Under the pieces are notes generated by a model, which saw only the letters and a program-made list of their open reading frames with translations, was not told the DNA's origin and did not search any database. A stretch of DNA of 64,000 nt from Jeotgalibacillus terrae (GTDB taxonomy: Bacteria > Bacillota > Bacilli > Bacillales > Jeotgalibacillaceae), in NCBI RefSeq assembly GCF_016908195.1, contig NZ_JAFBDK010000008.1, positions 106,188 to 170,187 on the forward strand, written 5' to 3'. This document shows, one piece after another, positions 1 to 8,297 of the stretch (positions within the stretch are counted from its first letter, which is position 1; the number at the start of each line of letters is the position of its first letter). Both the position numbers and the translations under genes were made by a program.

Positions 1-1210
1 AGCCGAAGTGAAGAGCCAGAAATGCAATCTCCCCATCCGGAAATTCATAAGCGGGTAGTACTTCTGTCAGCCCGGCCCTGACTGCTTCAAATAAGTCAGG
101 ATATTCTTTCTTTATCCGCTTTGTCAGTGGATTATACGTATAATTCTTTTCTTTTGCCCGCTGTATACCCGGCTCAATATGTGCAATCAAGCCTTCAATC
201 AGATCCGGGTCATCAATCAGATTCACATTCAGCCTGTCAGATATCGCACGGACGAGCTGGTGAACTGTTACAGCAAGTTCAGGGTCAGTCAGCTGATCAA
301 CGAACTGCTCCTGGAATCGACGCTTTGCCGTTTTCAGATGAATCGTAATGTAGCCGACTTCCTGTTCTTCAATCTCAAGGTTAAACGCTTCAGCTATCAC
401 ATTTGTAATGGTTTGTGCGATTTCATATTCAGGCAGAAGCTGAAGATTCTGCAACAGGTCTTCATGGTGTTCAACCGTTGCCCCTGCGCGTATACGTTCC
501 AGTGATAGACAGATATGCAGCAGCAAAGATACATAGGCACTATCTGTTAACGGGTAAGGAAGCTCAGCGATATCCGCTTTGATTAACCGGTCCACCTGAT
601 CAAATTCTTCTTTAGATACAATTGAAAATACCCTGTGATCAAGTGTCCGCTGATTAAACAGCTGGCCTTCATGAATTGAATAAATGGATGAACTCTCAAG
701 TTCCTCCATCATCAGGTTTGCAAGTGAGCGCCGTTTTGACTTTTCCTCGCCAAGCAGCTCAATGCCATATCCTCTTTTTCTAATAATTGTCACGCCATAC
801 GGTTTTAGAAACTCTTCCAGTTCATCGAGCAGCTGACTGAGTGATGCGTTTGTCATTTGAAATTCCTGAGCAAGCTCAACCTGCTTTACAACAGCATCCT
901 GCTTCATCAGATAATGAAGCAGCAAAATTTTTCTTTCTCCCGGATCAAGTTCTGATGAGGGAACCTGGAGCAGCGCAGATTCCAGTTTCCCGAAACCTGC
1001 GCTGTCTCCTGTCAATCTCATTCCTTTGCCTGCCTGTTTATCAAGCTTCAGATTGAAATGGGCACATATATCCTCGATCTTTTGAAGCTCCCGTTGGATA
1101 GTCCTCTGACTCACCTGCAGATGGTCTGCAAGTTCAGCCAGCGTTGTGTACTGGTGCTGAGCGGTCAGCAGTATATGAAGCATCTTCCGTTCTCTCCCTG
1201 TCATGTACAC
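1..1210 (-). CDS. mtlR: PRD-containing mannitol operon regulator (MtlR), 3' end cut by window edge
   Basis: Transcriptional activator of the mannitol operon; phosphorylated by PTS proteins on its PRD domains. About 403 residues are visible; the family is usually near 690 with EIIB-like and EIIA-like domains at the C-terminus, which lie outside the window. The N-terminus has a DeoR/HTH_11-type helix-turn-helix (LADHLQVSQRTIQREL, residues about 20-40) and a second HTH-like block (LAQEFQMTNASLSQLLDEL). PRD segments carry conserved histidines (LLLHICLSLERIR; YITIHLKTAKRR). I place the start at GTG 1210, nine bases after AGGAGG; an ATG at 1204 is a weaker alternative. It lies 23 bases downstream of mtlA on the same strand, so the two are probably cotranscribed, with mtlF and mtlD expected beyond the window. 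The gene identification is firm. Confidence 0.9.
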   Translation of the reverse strand, partial: MYMTGRERKMLHILLTAQHQYTTLAELADHLQVSQRTIQRELQKIEDICAHFNLKLDKQAGKGMRLTGDSAGFGKLESALLQVPSSELDPGERKILLLHYLMKQDAVVKQVELAQEFQMTNASLSQLLDELEEFLKPYGVTIIRKRGYGIELLGEEKSKRRSLANLMMEELESSSIYSIHEGQLFNQRTLDHRVFSIVSKEEFDQVDRLIKADIAELPYPLTDSAYVSLLLHICLSLERIRAGATVEHHEDLLQNLQLLPEYEIAQTITNVIAEAFNLEIEEQEVGYITIHLKTAKRRFQEQFVDQLTDPELAVTVHQLVRAISDRLNVNLIDDPDLIEGLIAHIEPGIQRAKEKNYTYNPLTKRIKKEYPDLFEAVRAGLTEVLPAYEFPDGEIAFLALHFG

Positions 1211-1233
1211 GCTCAGTCACCTCCTGTTTTTAT

Positions 1234-2685
1234 TTATGCTGATTCATTCTTTTTTAATTCGTTTACAAGCTCATCGTATTTTGGACTGCCAAGGAAATTG
1301 TCTACTGAGATATGTCTTGCATCAGGACGCTTATCTCTTGCGCGGTCTGTCAGATCTTTATGTGTAATGATAATGTCTGCATCATCCGGAATCTGATTGA
1401 TCGCGGTATTTGAAACCGGGATATCGATATTTGCTTTTTTGAACTTATTTCGAAGCAGTGAAGCACCCATTGCACTTGAGCCCATTCCGGCATCACAGGC
1501 AAAGATGACTTTGTTCACATCTCCAAGACCGGCAAACGATCCGCCTTCAGCAGCTACAGGCTCCTGCTGTCCAGTTAAGTGAGATGCAGCCTGACTCTTT
1601 TTACCTTTCATCTCCTGCATACGCTCTGTTGCTTCTGTCAGTGCACCGTCTTCTTCAGTAGACTTCGTGAACTTCAACAGGAAACCTGCTGATGCGAATG
1701 ATACTGCAGTTGCTGCAAATACACCAGCCAGCATGCCAAGGTAATCTCCACGCGGCGTCATTGCAAGGTAAGCGAAAATACTTCCTGGTGATGGTGTTGC
1801 GACGAGTCCTACATCAAATAATGTGAATGTCATGATACCAGTTGCACCGCCAAGGATTGCTGCAACAATTAGGACCGGCTTCATTAGAATATAAGGGAAA
1901 TAAATTTCGTGAATCCCTCCAAGGAAATGGATCACTCCCGCTCCCGAAGCAGACATTCTTGCCATACCCTTTCCAAAAACCATATAAGCTAACAAAATAC
2001 CAAGACCTGGTCCCGGGTTGGACTCAACCATGAAGAGAATGGATTTACCAGCCTCTGCAGCCTGGTCAAGTGCCAGCGGGCCAAGGATCCCGTGGTTGAT
2101 TGCGTTATTTAAGAATAGTACTTTTGCAGGTTCTACAAACACACTTGCAAGCGGCAGCAGGTTGGCGTTAACGATGACCTGAACCCCGGCAGCCATTACT
2201 TCATTCAGTCCCTGCACAATTGGACCGACCCCCATGAATGCAACCAGTGTAAGAACTGCCCCCAGAATACCTGCTGTAAAGTTGTTGATTAACATTTCAA
2301 ATCCCTGTTTGATTCTTCCTTCAAACAGTTTATCTATCTGCTTGATCAGATAACCACCCAGTGGCCCAAGCATCATTGCACCAAGGAACATTGGAATGTC
2401 TGTACCTACGATGGCACCGATTGTAGCAGTGGCACCAAGTACACCCCCGCGGACGCCGTAGATCATATGTCCGCCGGTGAAACCGATCAGCAATGGTAAC
2501 AGATAATTAATCATCGGACCGACGACAGTCGCTAAATCTTCATTTGGTGTCCACCCGGTCGGAATAAATAATGCCGTAATTAACCCCCATGCGATGAAGG
2601 CACCCATATTTGGCATAATCATTCCGCTCAAATAGGAACCAAACTTCTGAATTTTTGCTTTAACACCTGACTTATTTTCCGCCAT
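1234..2685 (-). CDS. mtlA: PTS mannitol-specific transporter EIICB (MtlA)
   Basis: Membrane permease that imports and phosphorylates mannitol to mannitol-1-phosphate. The 483-residue protein has an N-terminal EIIC domain (about residues 10-345) with many hydrophobic helices and the substrate-site motif GGIHEIYFPY, a linker, and a C-terminal EIIB domain with the phosphocysteine loop FACDAGMGSSAMG. No EIIA domain is present, so a separate MtlF is expected. The start is ATG 2685, preceded by AAGGAGG at good spacing; a longer frame exists upstream but lacks a ribosome site. Its 3' end is followed by mtlR. Regulation is probably by MtlR activation and CcpA repression at the cre-like site just upstream. 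Confidence 0.96.
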   Translation of the reverse strand: MAENKSGVKAKIQKFGSYLSGMIMPNMGAFIAWGLITALFIPTGWTPNEDLATVVGPMINYLLPLLIGFTGGHMIYGVRGGVLGATATIGAIVGTDIPMFLGAMMLGPLGGYLIKQIDKLFEGRIKQGFEMLINNFTAGILGAVLTLVAFMGVGPIVQGLNEVMAAGVQVIVNANLLPLASVFVEPAKVLFLNNAINHGILGPLALDQAAEAGKSILFMVESNPGPGLGILLAYMVFGKGMARMSASGAGVIHFLGGIHEIYFPYILMKPVLIVAAILGGATGIMTFTLFDVGLVATPSPGSIFAYLAMTPRGDYLGMLAGVFAATAVSFASAGFLLKFTKSTEEDGALTEATERMQEMKGKKSQAASHLTGQQEPVAAEGGSFAGLGDVNKVIFACDAGMGSSAMGASLLRNKFKKANIDIPVSNTAINQIPDDADIIITHKDLTDRARDKRPDARHISVDNFLGSPKYDELVNELKKNESA

Positions 2686-2736
2686 TTGTTTTTCCTCCTT
2701 CATATTTTTTGACTTAAGCAATGTTGTTAATTTAAT

Positions 2737-2779
2737 AATAAAGCGCTTACTTATGCAAAACAATGAATAGAAAATACAA
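2737..2779 (-). promoter_or_regulatory. mtlA promoter region with cre-like site
   Basis: A cre-like palindrome (2737-2752, core AAAGCGCTTAC) matches about 13 of 16 positions of the CcpA consensus. Upstream on the minus strand a TTGTAT hexamer (2774-2779) is 18 bases from CATAAG (2750-2755), a weak sigma-A pair of the type expected for an activator-dependent promoter. The cre site overlaps the -10 region, so catabolite repression by blocking RNA polymerase is likely. Inferred from sequence only. Confidence 0.5.
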
Positions 2780-2943
2780 CTTTGTCATACCTGAAGTGGA
2801 CATTTTTTGATTAACAATGTTTTGAACTGGCGGATGGAGATTTTCACTTCATATGGTAGAGTTAATAAATAGAAAACCGGTTAGCTGAATTGATGAGTTA
2901 GCCGTAAAATGAATGAGATACATAGAGGGATGGAGAGATAAAC

Positions 2944-3702
2944 ATGACTGCATATGGAACGATTCCGGAAACCATATCACCATTGATGGCGCTGGACAGT
3001 ATAGGAGAAACAGTTCTGCTTGCTGATTCCACCTGCCATATACAATGGATGAATCAAAAAGCTTCTATCCTGATGGATGAAGTTGCTTTGCTATATGGGC
3101 TGTCGGGAAGTAATGAAATGATTGGCAAAAGTATGGACCTGTTTCATGCAAAGCCGGGGTATCAGCAAAGTATGATGGATCGGATTAAAGATACACACCG
3201 TGCGAGGATAACCATTAAGGATATTGTGGTTACTGATATCGTCATTACACCGATCCGTTCAGAGCATACGGTGATCGGCTATATTATTATGCTCATGGAT
3301 GTTACAACCAAAGCTGAGGAAGAAAAGGCAAAAGAAAAACTGATTAAAGATTTATCTACTCCTATTATGAGGGTATGGCATAATGCTATCGCTCTGCCGT
3401 TGATCGGGTCATTTGATCAGGAACGATTTGACCTGCTTGTGACTGATGTGCTGGTGGAATGTTCATTACATAAGATTGATTATGCACTGATTAACGTGAA
3501 TAAAATACATGTTGAGGAAGAAAATCAGACCGTTTTTCAATTTCAGAAGCTGATTGACTGTCTGCGTCTGATTGGCACTGAATGTATGATTGTTGGTGTT
3601 CCACCTGCATTGGCAGTTCAGATGCCGGGACTTGATCGGGATATATTGATTTTTAAGAGTGTGTACGAAGGCTTGAAGTGTATTATTTCCTCTGAAAAAT
3701 AA
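2944..3702 (+). CDS. PAS-STAS domain protein (RsbR-like stressosome paralogue)
   Basis: 252 residues. The N-terminal half (about 10-125) reads as a PAS sensor domain (VLLADSTCHIQWMNQKA and a VIGYIIMLMDVT strand before the linker). The C-terminal half (about 135-245) is a STAS domain like those of RsbR paralogues and YtvA, starting LIKDLSTPIMRVWHNAIALP. The LOV cysteine motif of YtvA is absent, so it is not a flavin-cysteinyl blue-light sensor by that criterion. RsbR-type proteins form the stressosome that controls sigma-B signalling; the ligand here is unknown. The gene is monocistronic, divergent from mtlA, and ends at a strong bidirectional terminator. The threonines normally phosphorylated by RsbT were not located with confidence. 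Confidence 0.8.
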   Translation: MTAYGTIPETISPLMALDSIGETVLLADSTCHIQWMNQKASILMDEVALLYGLSGSNEMIGKSMDLFHAKPGYQQSMMDRIKDTHRARITIKDIVVTDIVITPIRSEHTVIGYIIMLMDVTTKAEEEKAKEKLIKDLSTPIMRVWHNAIALPLIGSFDQERFDLLVTDVLVECSLHKIDYALINVNKIHVEEENQTVFQFQKLIDCLRLIGTECMIVGVPPALAVQMPGLDRDILIFKSVYEGLKCIISSEK

Positions 3703-3707
3703 GTGTA

Positions 3708-3750
3708 AGAAACCCGGCCGGACAATTTCATTATCCGGCCGGGTTTCTTA
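3708..3750. terminator. Bidirectional intrinsic terminator between PAS-STAS gene and P-loop gene
   Basis: AAACCCGGCCGGA and its complement TCCGGCCGGGTTT form a 13-bp GC-rich stem with an A/T tract on each side. The TAA stop of the minus-strand P-loop gene (3731-3733) lies in the loop, so its last codons encode the arm. Confidence 0.92.
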
Positions 3751-4243
3751 AAAATTCTTTCACATCTCTGTCGTTCTCCAGAATAATAAGTTCAGCCTGA
3801 ACAGTTTCTGAAAGATGCATAACGTTTGGTCTTCCCTTCTCATCAAACATTTTCGCCCACTTAAACATTTTGAAGTAGATAGAGATCGTAGGCGTGTAGT
3901 GTACCGTTTCTAGCTTTAGCTTCTGCCTGATAAACCTTTTCGTCAATCTATATTTTATGACTTTTTTCGGAGGGTTCAGTAAACACAATACATCAGCATG
4001 TTCGAACGTATCATATGTCCACTCTTCATTGTGCATGCCTTCAATTATCCAAGCAGGCTGCTCAATGATTTCTTTTAACAGCTCAGCTTTTTCACTCTCC
4101 GATCTGAGCCGGTCTCCTCTTTGTCCCTGCCTTTCCCTTACAACCTGATCCAGTTCATAGTATGGAATTTGATACTTTTTTGATAATTCCCGGGCCAATG
4201 TTGTTTTCCCGCTTCCCACTGCTCCGCATATCCGTATTTTCAA
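3731..4243 (-). CDS. P-loop NTPase, DNA topology modulation protein (FlaR)-like / adenylate kinase-like
   Basis: 170 residues beginning with a Walker A loop GAVGSGKTT at residues 8-16 and a following LARELSKKYQIPYYELD segment, as in the small kinase-like P-loop proteins often annotated FlaR or topology modulation protein. The annotated function of that family is weakly supported; it resembles nucleotide or small-molecule kinases (ADVLCLLNPP... RLTKRFIRQK lid-like segment). The start is probably TTG 4243, eight bases after GGGG; no better ATG exists. The gene stands alone, with a dispersed repeat immediately upstream and a shared terminator at its 3' end. Confidence 0.75.
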   Translation of the reverse strand: MKIRICGAVGSGKTTLARELSKKYQIPYYELDQVVRERQGQRGDRLRSESEKAELLKEIIEQPAWIIEGMHNEEWTYDTFEHADVLCLLNPPKKVIKYRLTKRFIRQKLKLETVHYTPTISIYFKMFKWAKMFDEKGRPNVMHLSETVQAELIILENDRDVKEFLRNPAG

Positions 4244-4276
4244 TCGCCCATCCCCTATGTCTTTTATTTTTTAGAC

Positions 4277-4475
4277 TATGTTAAAGCCCAATGTTGTTTT
4301 AGCACAGCTGGTGATTGGAGCGGAAGGGGGACGACTCCAGCAGGAGAAGCGTGACAGGTGAGACCCCGCAGACGCGCAGCGTCGAGGAGGTCCGATTGAA
4401 TCGGAGCCACATGACGGCTCATGCGGAAAGCGTTCCCCCTGCAGCGGAAATCAACAGCCAGATTTAACAGAGCTA
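4277..4475 (+). repeat. Dispersed palindromic intergenic element, copy 1
   Basis: About 195 bases, GC-richer than the flanks. Conserved blocks: CCCAATGTTGTTTTAGCACA, GGAGCGGAAGGGGGACGACT, CAGGTGAGACCCCGCAG, GCGGAAAGCGTTCCCCCT, and CCAGATTTAACAGAGCTA. The outer arms CTGGTGATT and AATCAACAG pair with one mismatch. The apical part has a perfect GACGC/GCGTC hairpin and an extra CCGATT/AATCGG hairpin. The final CTA (4473-4475) is the TAG stop codon of plsY on the minus strand. Related copies are at 20605, 21621 and 43085, with a fragment at 63838. Confidence 0.9.
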
Positions 4476-5015
4476 TTTTTTATGTACAACAAGCAATAAT
4501 ATGAAAGCCAGAGACATTCCAACCGGTATAACAGTAAAGCCGTATGTACAGAAAAGTGTAACCGGTACTGACAAAATTGCTATAAAGCCGGAAATTGTGT
4601 ACCTGCGTAAAACGCCATAGCTGATGCCCGTCACACCAGCCACAACAGCAAGTGAAACAGGCTCGATCCATAATGCACCTGCCAGATACACTACAACGCC
4701 TTTTCCTCCACGGAATTGCAAATGCACCGGATACAAGTGCCCAAGAAAAACAAATATCAATGCAAATAATAGAGCCCACTCGGCGTCACCAAACCATAAA
4801 CCTGTCAGCCATAATGCAAGCCACGTTTTCGTTGCATCGATCAGAACCGTCAGGACAAAGCCTTTTTTACCGAGCACCCTGCCGGCATTTGTGGCACCGG
4901 CATTACCGCTTTCGAGTGTACGGATATCCTGTTTTTTAAAAAGCTTCGTCATATAATAGGCACCATTGATGCTGCCCAGTAAATAAGGAATAATGGCAGA
5001 AAATAAAATTAGCAT
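4473..5015 (-). CDS. plsY: Glycerol-3-phosphate acyltransferase PlsY
   Basis: Integral membrane enzyme that transfers acyl groups from acyl-phosphate to glycerol-3-phosphate, the first step of phospholipid synthesis. All three signature loops are visible: LLGSINGAYY near residue 12, LESGNAGATNAGRVLG near residue 36, and GHLYPVHLQFRGGKGVV near residue 90. About five hydrophobic segments are present and the 180-residue length fits the family. ATG 5015 is chosen because GGAG lies nine bases upstream; the frame stays open to TTG 5030. The stop codon is supplied by the end of repeat copy 1. It may be a second PlsY paralogue, since Bacillus-type genomes often carry more than one. Confidence 0.9.
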   Translation of the reverse strand: MLILFSAIIPYLLGSINGAYYMTKLFKKQDIRTLESGNAGATNAGRVLGKKGFVLTVLIDATKTWLALWLTGLWFGDAEWALLFALIFVFLGHLYPVHLQFRGGKGVVVYLAGALWIEPVSLAVVAGVTGISYGVLRRYTISGFIAILSVPVTLFCTYGFTVIPVGMSLAFILLLVVHKK

Positions 5016-5081
5016 ATCAATTAACTCCAAAAGTGTGATTCTTTGTATATTCGATATTTGTCAGATTAAATCCTGCAAAAT

Positions 5082-5113
5082 AAAAAATGACCACTGCTCT
5101 TTAACAGAGCACC
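5082..5113 (-). terminator. Terminator of the 5156-5695 GNAT gene
   Basis: On the minus strand TGCTCT-GTTAA-AGAGCA forms a short hairpin followed after GTGGTCA by TTTTTTATTTT. It sits between the GNAT stop and the plsY start. Confidence 0.65.
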
Positions 5114-5155
5114 AGCCATTTCTATGATTCTATAATGTTTCAGAAAATTTTGCAA

Positions 5156-5695
5156 TCACTTGTTTATACTAGTCGAGGAATTTTTTAACTTCCCGATCCA
5201 GATCATATGATCGAACCCGCCTCCCCAGTAATCTTCGAGTATGAGATCAGGCTCTCCCAGACGCTTTTTCCAGTAGGTTTGTGAACTGACAAATCCTGCG
5301 TCCAGATAAAACTTTGAATGGTTGCGTTCTATCAGATATTCTCTGATGTATTGAAATAAAGCATGGCCTATTCCCTGCCGTTGATAATCAGGATGTATGT
5401 AGATACTACCCACTTCAAATACGTCTGCTTCAGGCTCCAGTCCGCACGTGATCAGCTCTCCCGGTGCCATACAGGCAATGGAGCCAATGACTTTTTCACC
5501 TTCCACGGCGACAAACATGATTTCCTGTTCAGATTTCAGAATCCTTCTAGCAACCTGACAGAGCCGCTCCGTTTCTTTTCCGATCAGCCATTCTTTGTCA
5601 TTTACATTTTCACGAGAGATCAAATTGGTCTGGCATTTCAGGATCATCTGGTCGAAGGATGGAAGATCACCTTCCTGTAATATTCTGATATTCAT
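5156..5695 (-). CDS. GNAT family N-acetyltransferase
   Basis: 179 residues with a GNAT fold: beta4/alpha3 acetyl-CoA site VGSIYIHPDYQRQGIGHALFQYI (motif A, QRQGIG near residue 110) and a late LDAGFVSSQTYWKKRLGEPDL segment. The substrate cannot be told from sequence. ATG 5695 follows GGGGGAG. It is monocistronic, with terminators on both sides; no neighbouring pathway suggests a role. Confidence 0.85.
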   Translation of the reverse strand: MNIRILQEGDLPSFDQMILKCQTNLISRENVNDKEWLIGKETERLCQVARRILKSEQEIMFVAVEGEKVIGSIACMAPGELITCGLEPEADVFEVGSIYIHPDYQRQGIGHALFQYIREYLIERNHSKFYLDAGFVSSQTYWKKRLGEPDLILEDYWGGGFDHMIWIGKLKNSSTSINK

Positions 5696-5730
5696 TGTCT
5701 CCCCCTGCTTTATGTTTTTTTCATTGTACT

Positions 5731-5766
5731 AAAAAAGCTGCCTGAGAATGATCTCAGGACAGCTGT
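5731..5766 (-). terminator. Terminator of the dicarboxylate symporter gene
   Basis: On the minus strand AGCTGTCCTGAGA-TCAT-TCTCAGGCAGCT is a long stem followed by TTTTTTAG. It begins three bases after the symporter stop codon. Confidence 0.9.
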
Positions 5767-5768
5767 GT

Positions 5769-7439
5769 TTACCTTAATGCATCCGGAAATACTGTCAGAT
5801 CAATACCAAATACAAGTGGCAGTAATAAAACGACAAAGGCAACAAGTACGATCGTTGCAGCAATGTTCATCCAGATACCCGCACGTACCATATCAATCAT
5901 TTTCAGATATCCTGAACCAAACACGACTGCGTTTGGCGGTGTCGCAACCGGCAGCATAAATGCACATGACGCTGCCACAGCAGCTGGCACCATGACTGCG
6001 AACGGGTGGACATCTACTGCAACTGCAAGCGCCGCCATAATCGGCATCAGCATCGTAGCAGAAGCAGTATTAGACGTGATTTCTGTGAGGAATACCACAA
6101 CCAGCGATACAACCGCAATAATCACAATGAATTGTACACCCTGAAGAACAGTCAACTGCTCTCCAATCCAGACATCGAGTCCAGTTGCACCAAATCCTCC
6201 TGCAATTGCAAGACCACCACCGAACAGGAGCAGAATACCCCAAGGAACATTCTTCGCTGTGTCCCAGTTCATGAGCTTTACACCCTGATACTGAGCTGAC
6301 GGGATTAAAAACAGTACAAGTGCACCGGTGATTCCAATCATCGTGTCATCAATTGCCGGACTCACATACTCCTGCAGGACAAATGAACGCAAAATCCAGG
6401 CAAGTGCAGTTGTACCGAATACAACTGCCACCATTTTTTCATCTGTACTCATTTTACCAAGCGCAGCCCGTTCATTTTTGATCACTTCTTTCCCGCCAGG
6501 AATTTTCTTCAGCTCCATCGGAAAAGCAAATTTAACTAAATAGACCCATGCAAATAAAATCATGATAATGGCAAACGGAACGCCGAATAGCATCCACTGT
6601 GCAAATGATAAATCGATATCATAAATCGCACGCAATTGAGCTGCCAGAATTGTATTAGGCGGCGTACCTATAATTGTTGCGATTCCGCCAAGTGAAGCTG
6701 AAAAAGCAATCGCAATCATCAGTCCTTTTGCAAACTTATCTTTTTCACCTTCCACATCCTTTACTGAACCCTCACTGATCAGTGATGACATCTGGAAAAT
6801 GATTGCCGTTCCAATCGGTACCATCATCATGGCTGTTGCCGTGTTGGAAATCCACATAGACAGAAAGCCAGTCGCAGCCATGAAGCCGAGCATAATACCG
6901 CTGGTGCTTGTCCCGACAAACGAAATGATGCCGAGTGCAATACGCTTATGCAAATTCCATCTCTCAAGGGCCAGCGAAATAATAAATCCACCTAAGAACA
7001 AGAAAACAAGCGGATCTCCATAATTAGGTGTCACTTCCCCTACCCCAACTCCGGCTGCAAGCGGAAATAAGATAATCGGTAACAGAGAACTTGCCGGGAT
7101 CGGAATCGCTTCTGTGATCCACCAGGTAGCAATCCACACAGTTCCTGCGAGTACACCTTTTGCTTCCGGCGACAGACCGTCCGGGTTAAAAAATAGCATG
7201 AGAATGATAAATAACAATGGTCCTAAGAAAAGACCAATCTTTTGCTTTGTAGAGAAATCTCTCTTTTCAGGTGACGGCTGTCTGTAGGTGCCGGTCAATT
7301 TCCCTGAAGCTTTTGCCATTCTGTCAGGATCATCACTGGCCGGACCATCCTGATTCATATTCGGCTTGAATAGAAGCAGTTCTTTGATCCTGTCATGACT
7401 ATCCCAGGATCTTTGCCATAATCGTTTAACATTTTCCAT
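5769..7439 (-). CDS. DASS (SLC13) family sodium:dicarboxylate symporter
   Basis: 556-residue membrane transporter that imports dicarboxylates such as succinate, fumarate or malate with sodium. A soluble N-terminal tail of about 70 residues precedes 11 or so hydrophobic segments. Both family SNT motifs, which bind sodium and the substrate carboxylates, are visible: SMWISNTATAMMMVP (about residue 195) and ITSNTASATMLMP (about 455). ITEAIPIPASSLLPI is also typical of the family. The start is ATG 7439, after AAGGGGTG; the frame is open to a GTG at 7448 that sits inside the ribosome site. The cre/promoter just upstream implies catabolite repression. Confidence 0.93.
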   Translation of the reverse strand: MENVKRLWQRSWDSHDRIKELLLFKPNMNQDGPASDDPDRMAKASGKLTGTYRQPSPEKRDFSTKQKIGLFLGPLLFIILMLFFNPDGLSPEAKGVLAGTVWIATWWITEAIPIPASSLLPIILFPLAAGVGVGEVTPNYGDPLVFLFLGGFIISLALERWNLHKRIALGIISFVGTSTSGIMLGFMAATGFLSMWISNTATAMMMVPIGTAIIFQMSSLISEGSVKDVEGEKDKFAKGLMIAIAFSASLGGIATIIGTPPNTILAAQLRAIYDIDLSFAQWMLFGVPFAIIMILFAWVYLVKFAFPMELKKIPGGKEVIKNERAALGKMSTDEKMVAVVFGTTALAWILRSFVLQEYVSPAIDDTMIGITGALVLFLIPSAQYQGVKLMNWDTAKNVPWGILLLFGGGLAIAGGFGATGLDVWIGEQLTVLQGVQFIVIIAVVSLVVVFLTEITSNTASATMLMPIMAALAVAVDVHPFAVMVPAAVAASCAFMLPVATPPNAVVFGSGYLKMIDMVRAGIWMNIAATIVLVAFVVLLLPLVFGIDLTVFPDALR

Positions 7440-7455
7440 CTCAATCACCCCTTGA

Positions 7456-7487
7456 ATAAAAACGCTTACACGCTATGCATTATAGCA
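7456..7487 (-). promoter_or_regulatory. Extended -10 promoter with cre site upstream of dicarboxylate symporter
   Basis: On the minus strand TGCTATAAT (7479-7487) is a perfect extended -10 with no good -35. Immediately downstream a cre site (7456-7471, ATAAAAACGCTTACAC on the plus strand) matches about 14 of 16 consensus positions and lies over the expected start of transcription. CcpA repression is a strong inference. Confidence 0.7.
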
Positions 7488-7658
7488 TGAATTTAGGGAG
7501 CGAAAGGAAATGTACCTGATTATTCTAAAAATAGTCTTTATAACCATTAATTTTTCCCGTACAATTAGATTTCCTTTAATCCATATTCAGGTTTTTTACA
7601 GGTTGAAATTCGCGTGTCTCCTCTTTTTTCAAGTATGATAGCCAAAAGAGGTGATGAG

Positions 7659-8258
7659 ATGAAGTTTATTCTAGTCTGGCTGCTGCTTCTGGCTTATGCA
7701 GTGTTTTTTGCACCAGGATCTGAAGGATCAGATCCTGTGATGGACAATGTATTTGCAGGAAACTGGACAGCGATTGACCCGCTTGTACTGACTGTGTTTA
7801 ATTCATTAGGTATTTTCCCATTGGTTTTCCTTACGATTCTATTGCGCAATGACCGCTGGAAGTGGCCGGCATGGCCGTTTTCGCTGGCTGCTTTTGCAGG
7901 TGGTGCATTCGCGCTTTTACCATGGTTTGCTTTCGGTGACCGACCTGCAAAGAGGAGCTTGAGAACTCCCCGATGGATACTGCGCATCCTTCAGTCAAAG
8001 ATCTGGCTGATTCTTTTACTTATAATGATTGTCGGGAACCTGCTGACACTGCTGCAGGGTTTTTCGCTCACAGCTTACGGTGATGCCTTTATGGAATCAA
8101 GTCTCGTTTCTGTGATGACAGTAGACTGGTTTATTTTATGGTGGCTTTCAGTTGAGGCCATCAATAGATTTTATCCTGATGTTAAAAATAAAGGGCTGGC
8201 ATGGATGCCGATTGCAGGACCAGTGCTTGTATTACTCTTAGACAAACAATCCTCATAG
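7659..8258 (+). CDS. Integral membrane protein of unknown function
   Basis: 199 residues with about five to six hydrophobic segments (starting FILVWLLLLAYAVFFAPG) and a short Trp-rich loop KWPAWPFS. I do not recognise a characterised family. The start is ATG 7659, after AGAGGTGATG; upstream codons in frame lack a ribosome site. Upstream 7500-7650 is AT-rich with no clear regulatory motif. The gene ends at a bidirectional terminator shared with the convergent MFS gene. Confidence 0.75.
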   Translation: MKFILVWLLLLAYAVFFAPGSEGSDPVMDNVFAGNWTAIDPLVLTVFNSLGIFPLVFLTILLRNDRWKWPAWPFSLAAFAGGAFALLPWFAFGDRPAKRSLRTPRWILRILQSKIWLILLLIMIVGNLLTLLQGFSLTAYGDAFMESSLVSVMTVDWFILWWLSVEAINRFYPDVKNKGLAWMPIAGPVLVLLLDKQSS

Positions 8259-8266
8259 ATTTCCAG

Positions 8267-8297
8267 ATGAAAAAAGGCGGGTTATCCCGCCTTTTGA
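8267..8297. terminator. Bidirectional terminator
   Basis: AAAAAAGGCGGG-TTA-TCCCGCCTTTT. The TAA stop of the minus-strand MFS gene lies in the loop (8282-8284), so the arm encodes its last three residues. Confidence 0.92.

Noticed and set aside
4277..4475. Insertion sequence or transposon carrying a gene
   Set aside because: No transposase frame is inside the element, and its size and hairpin structure fit a small non-coding repeat.
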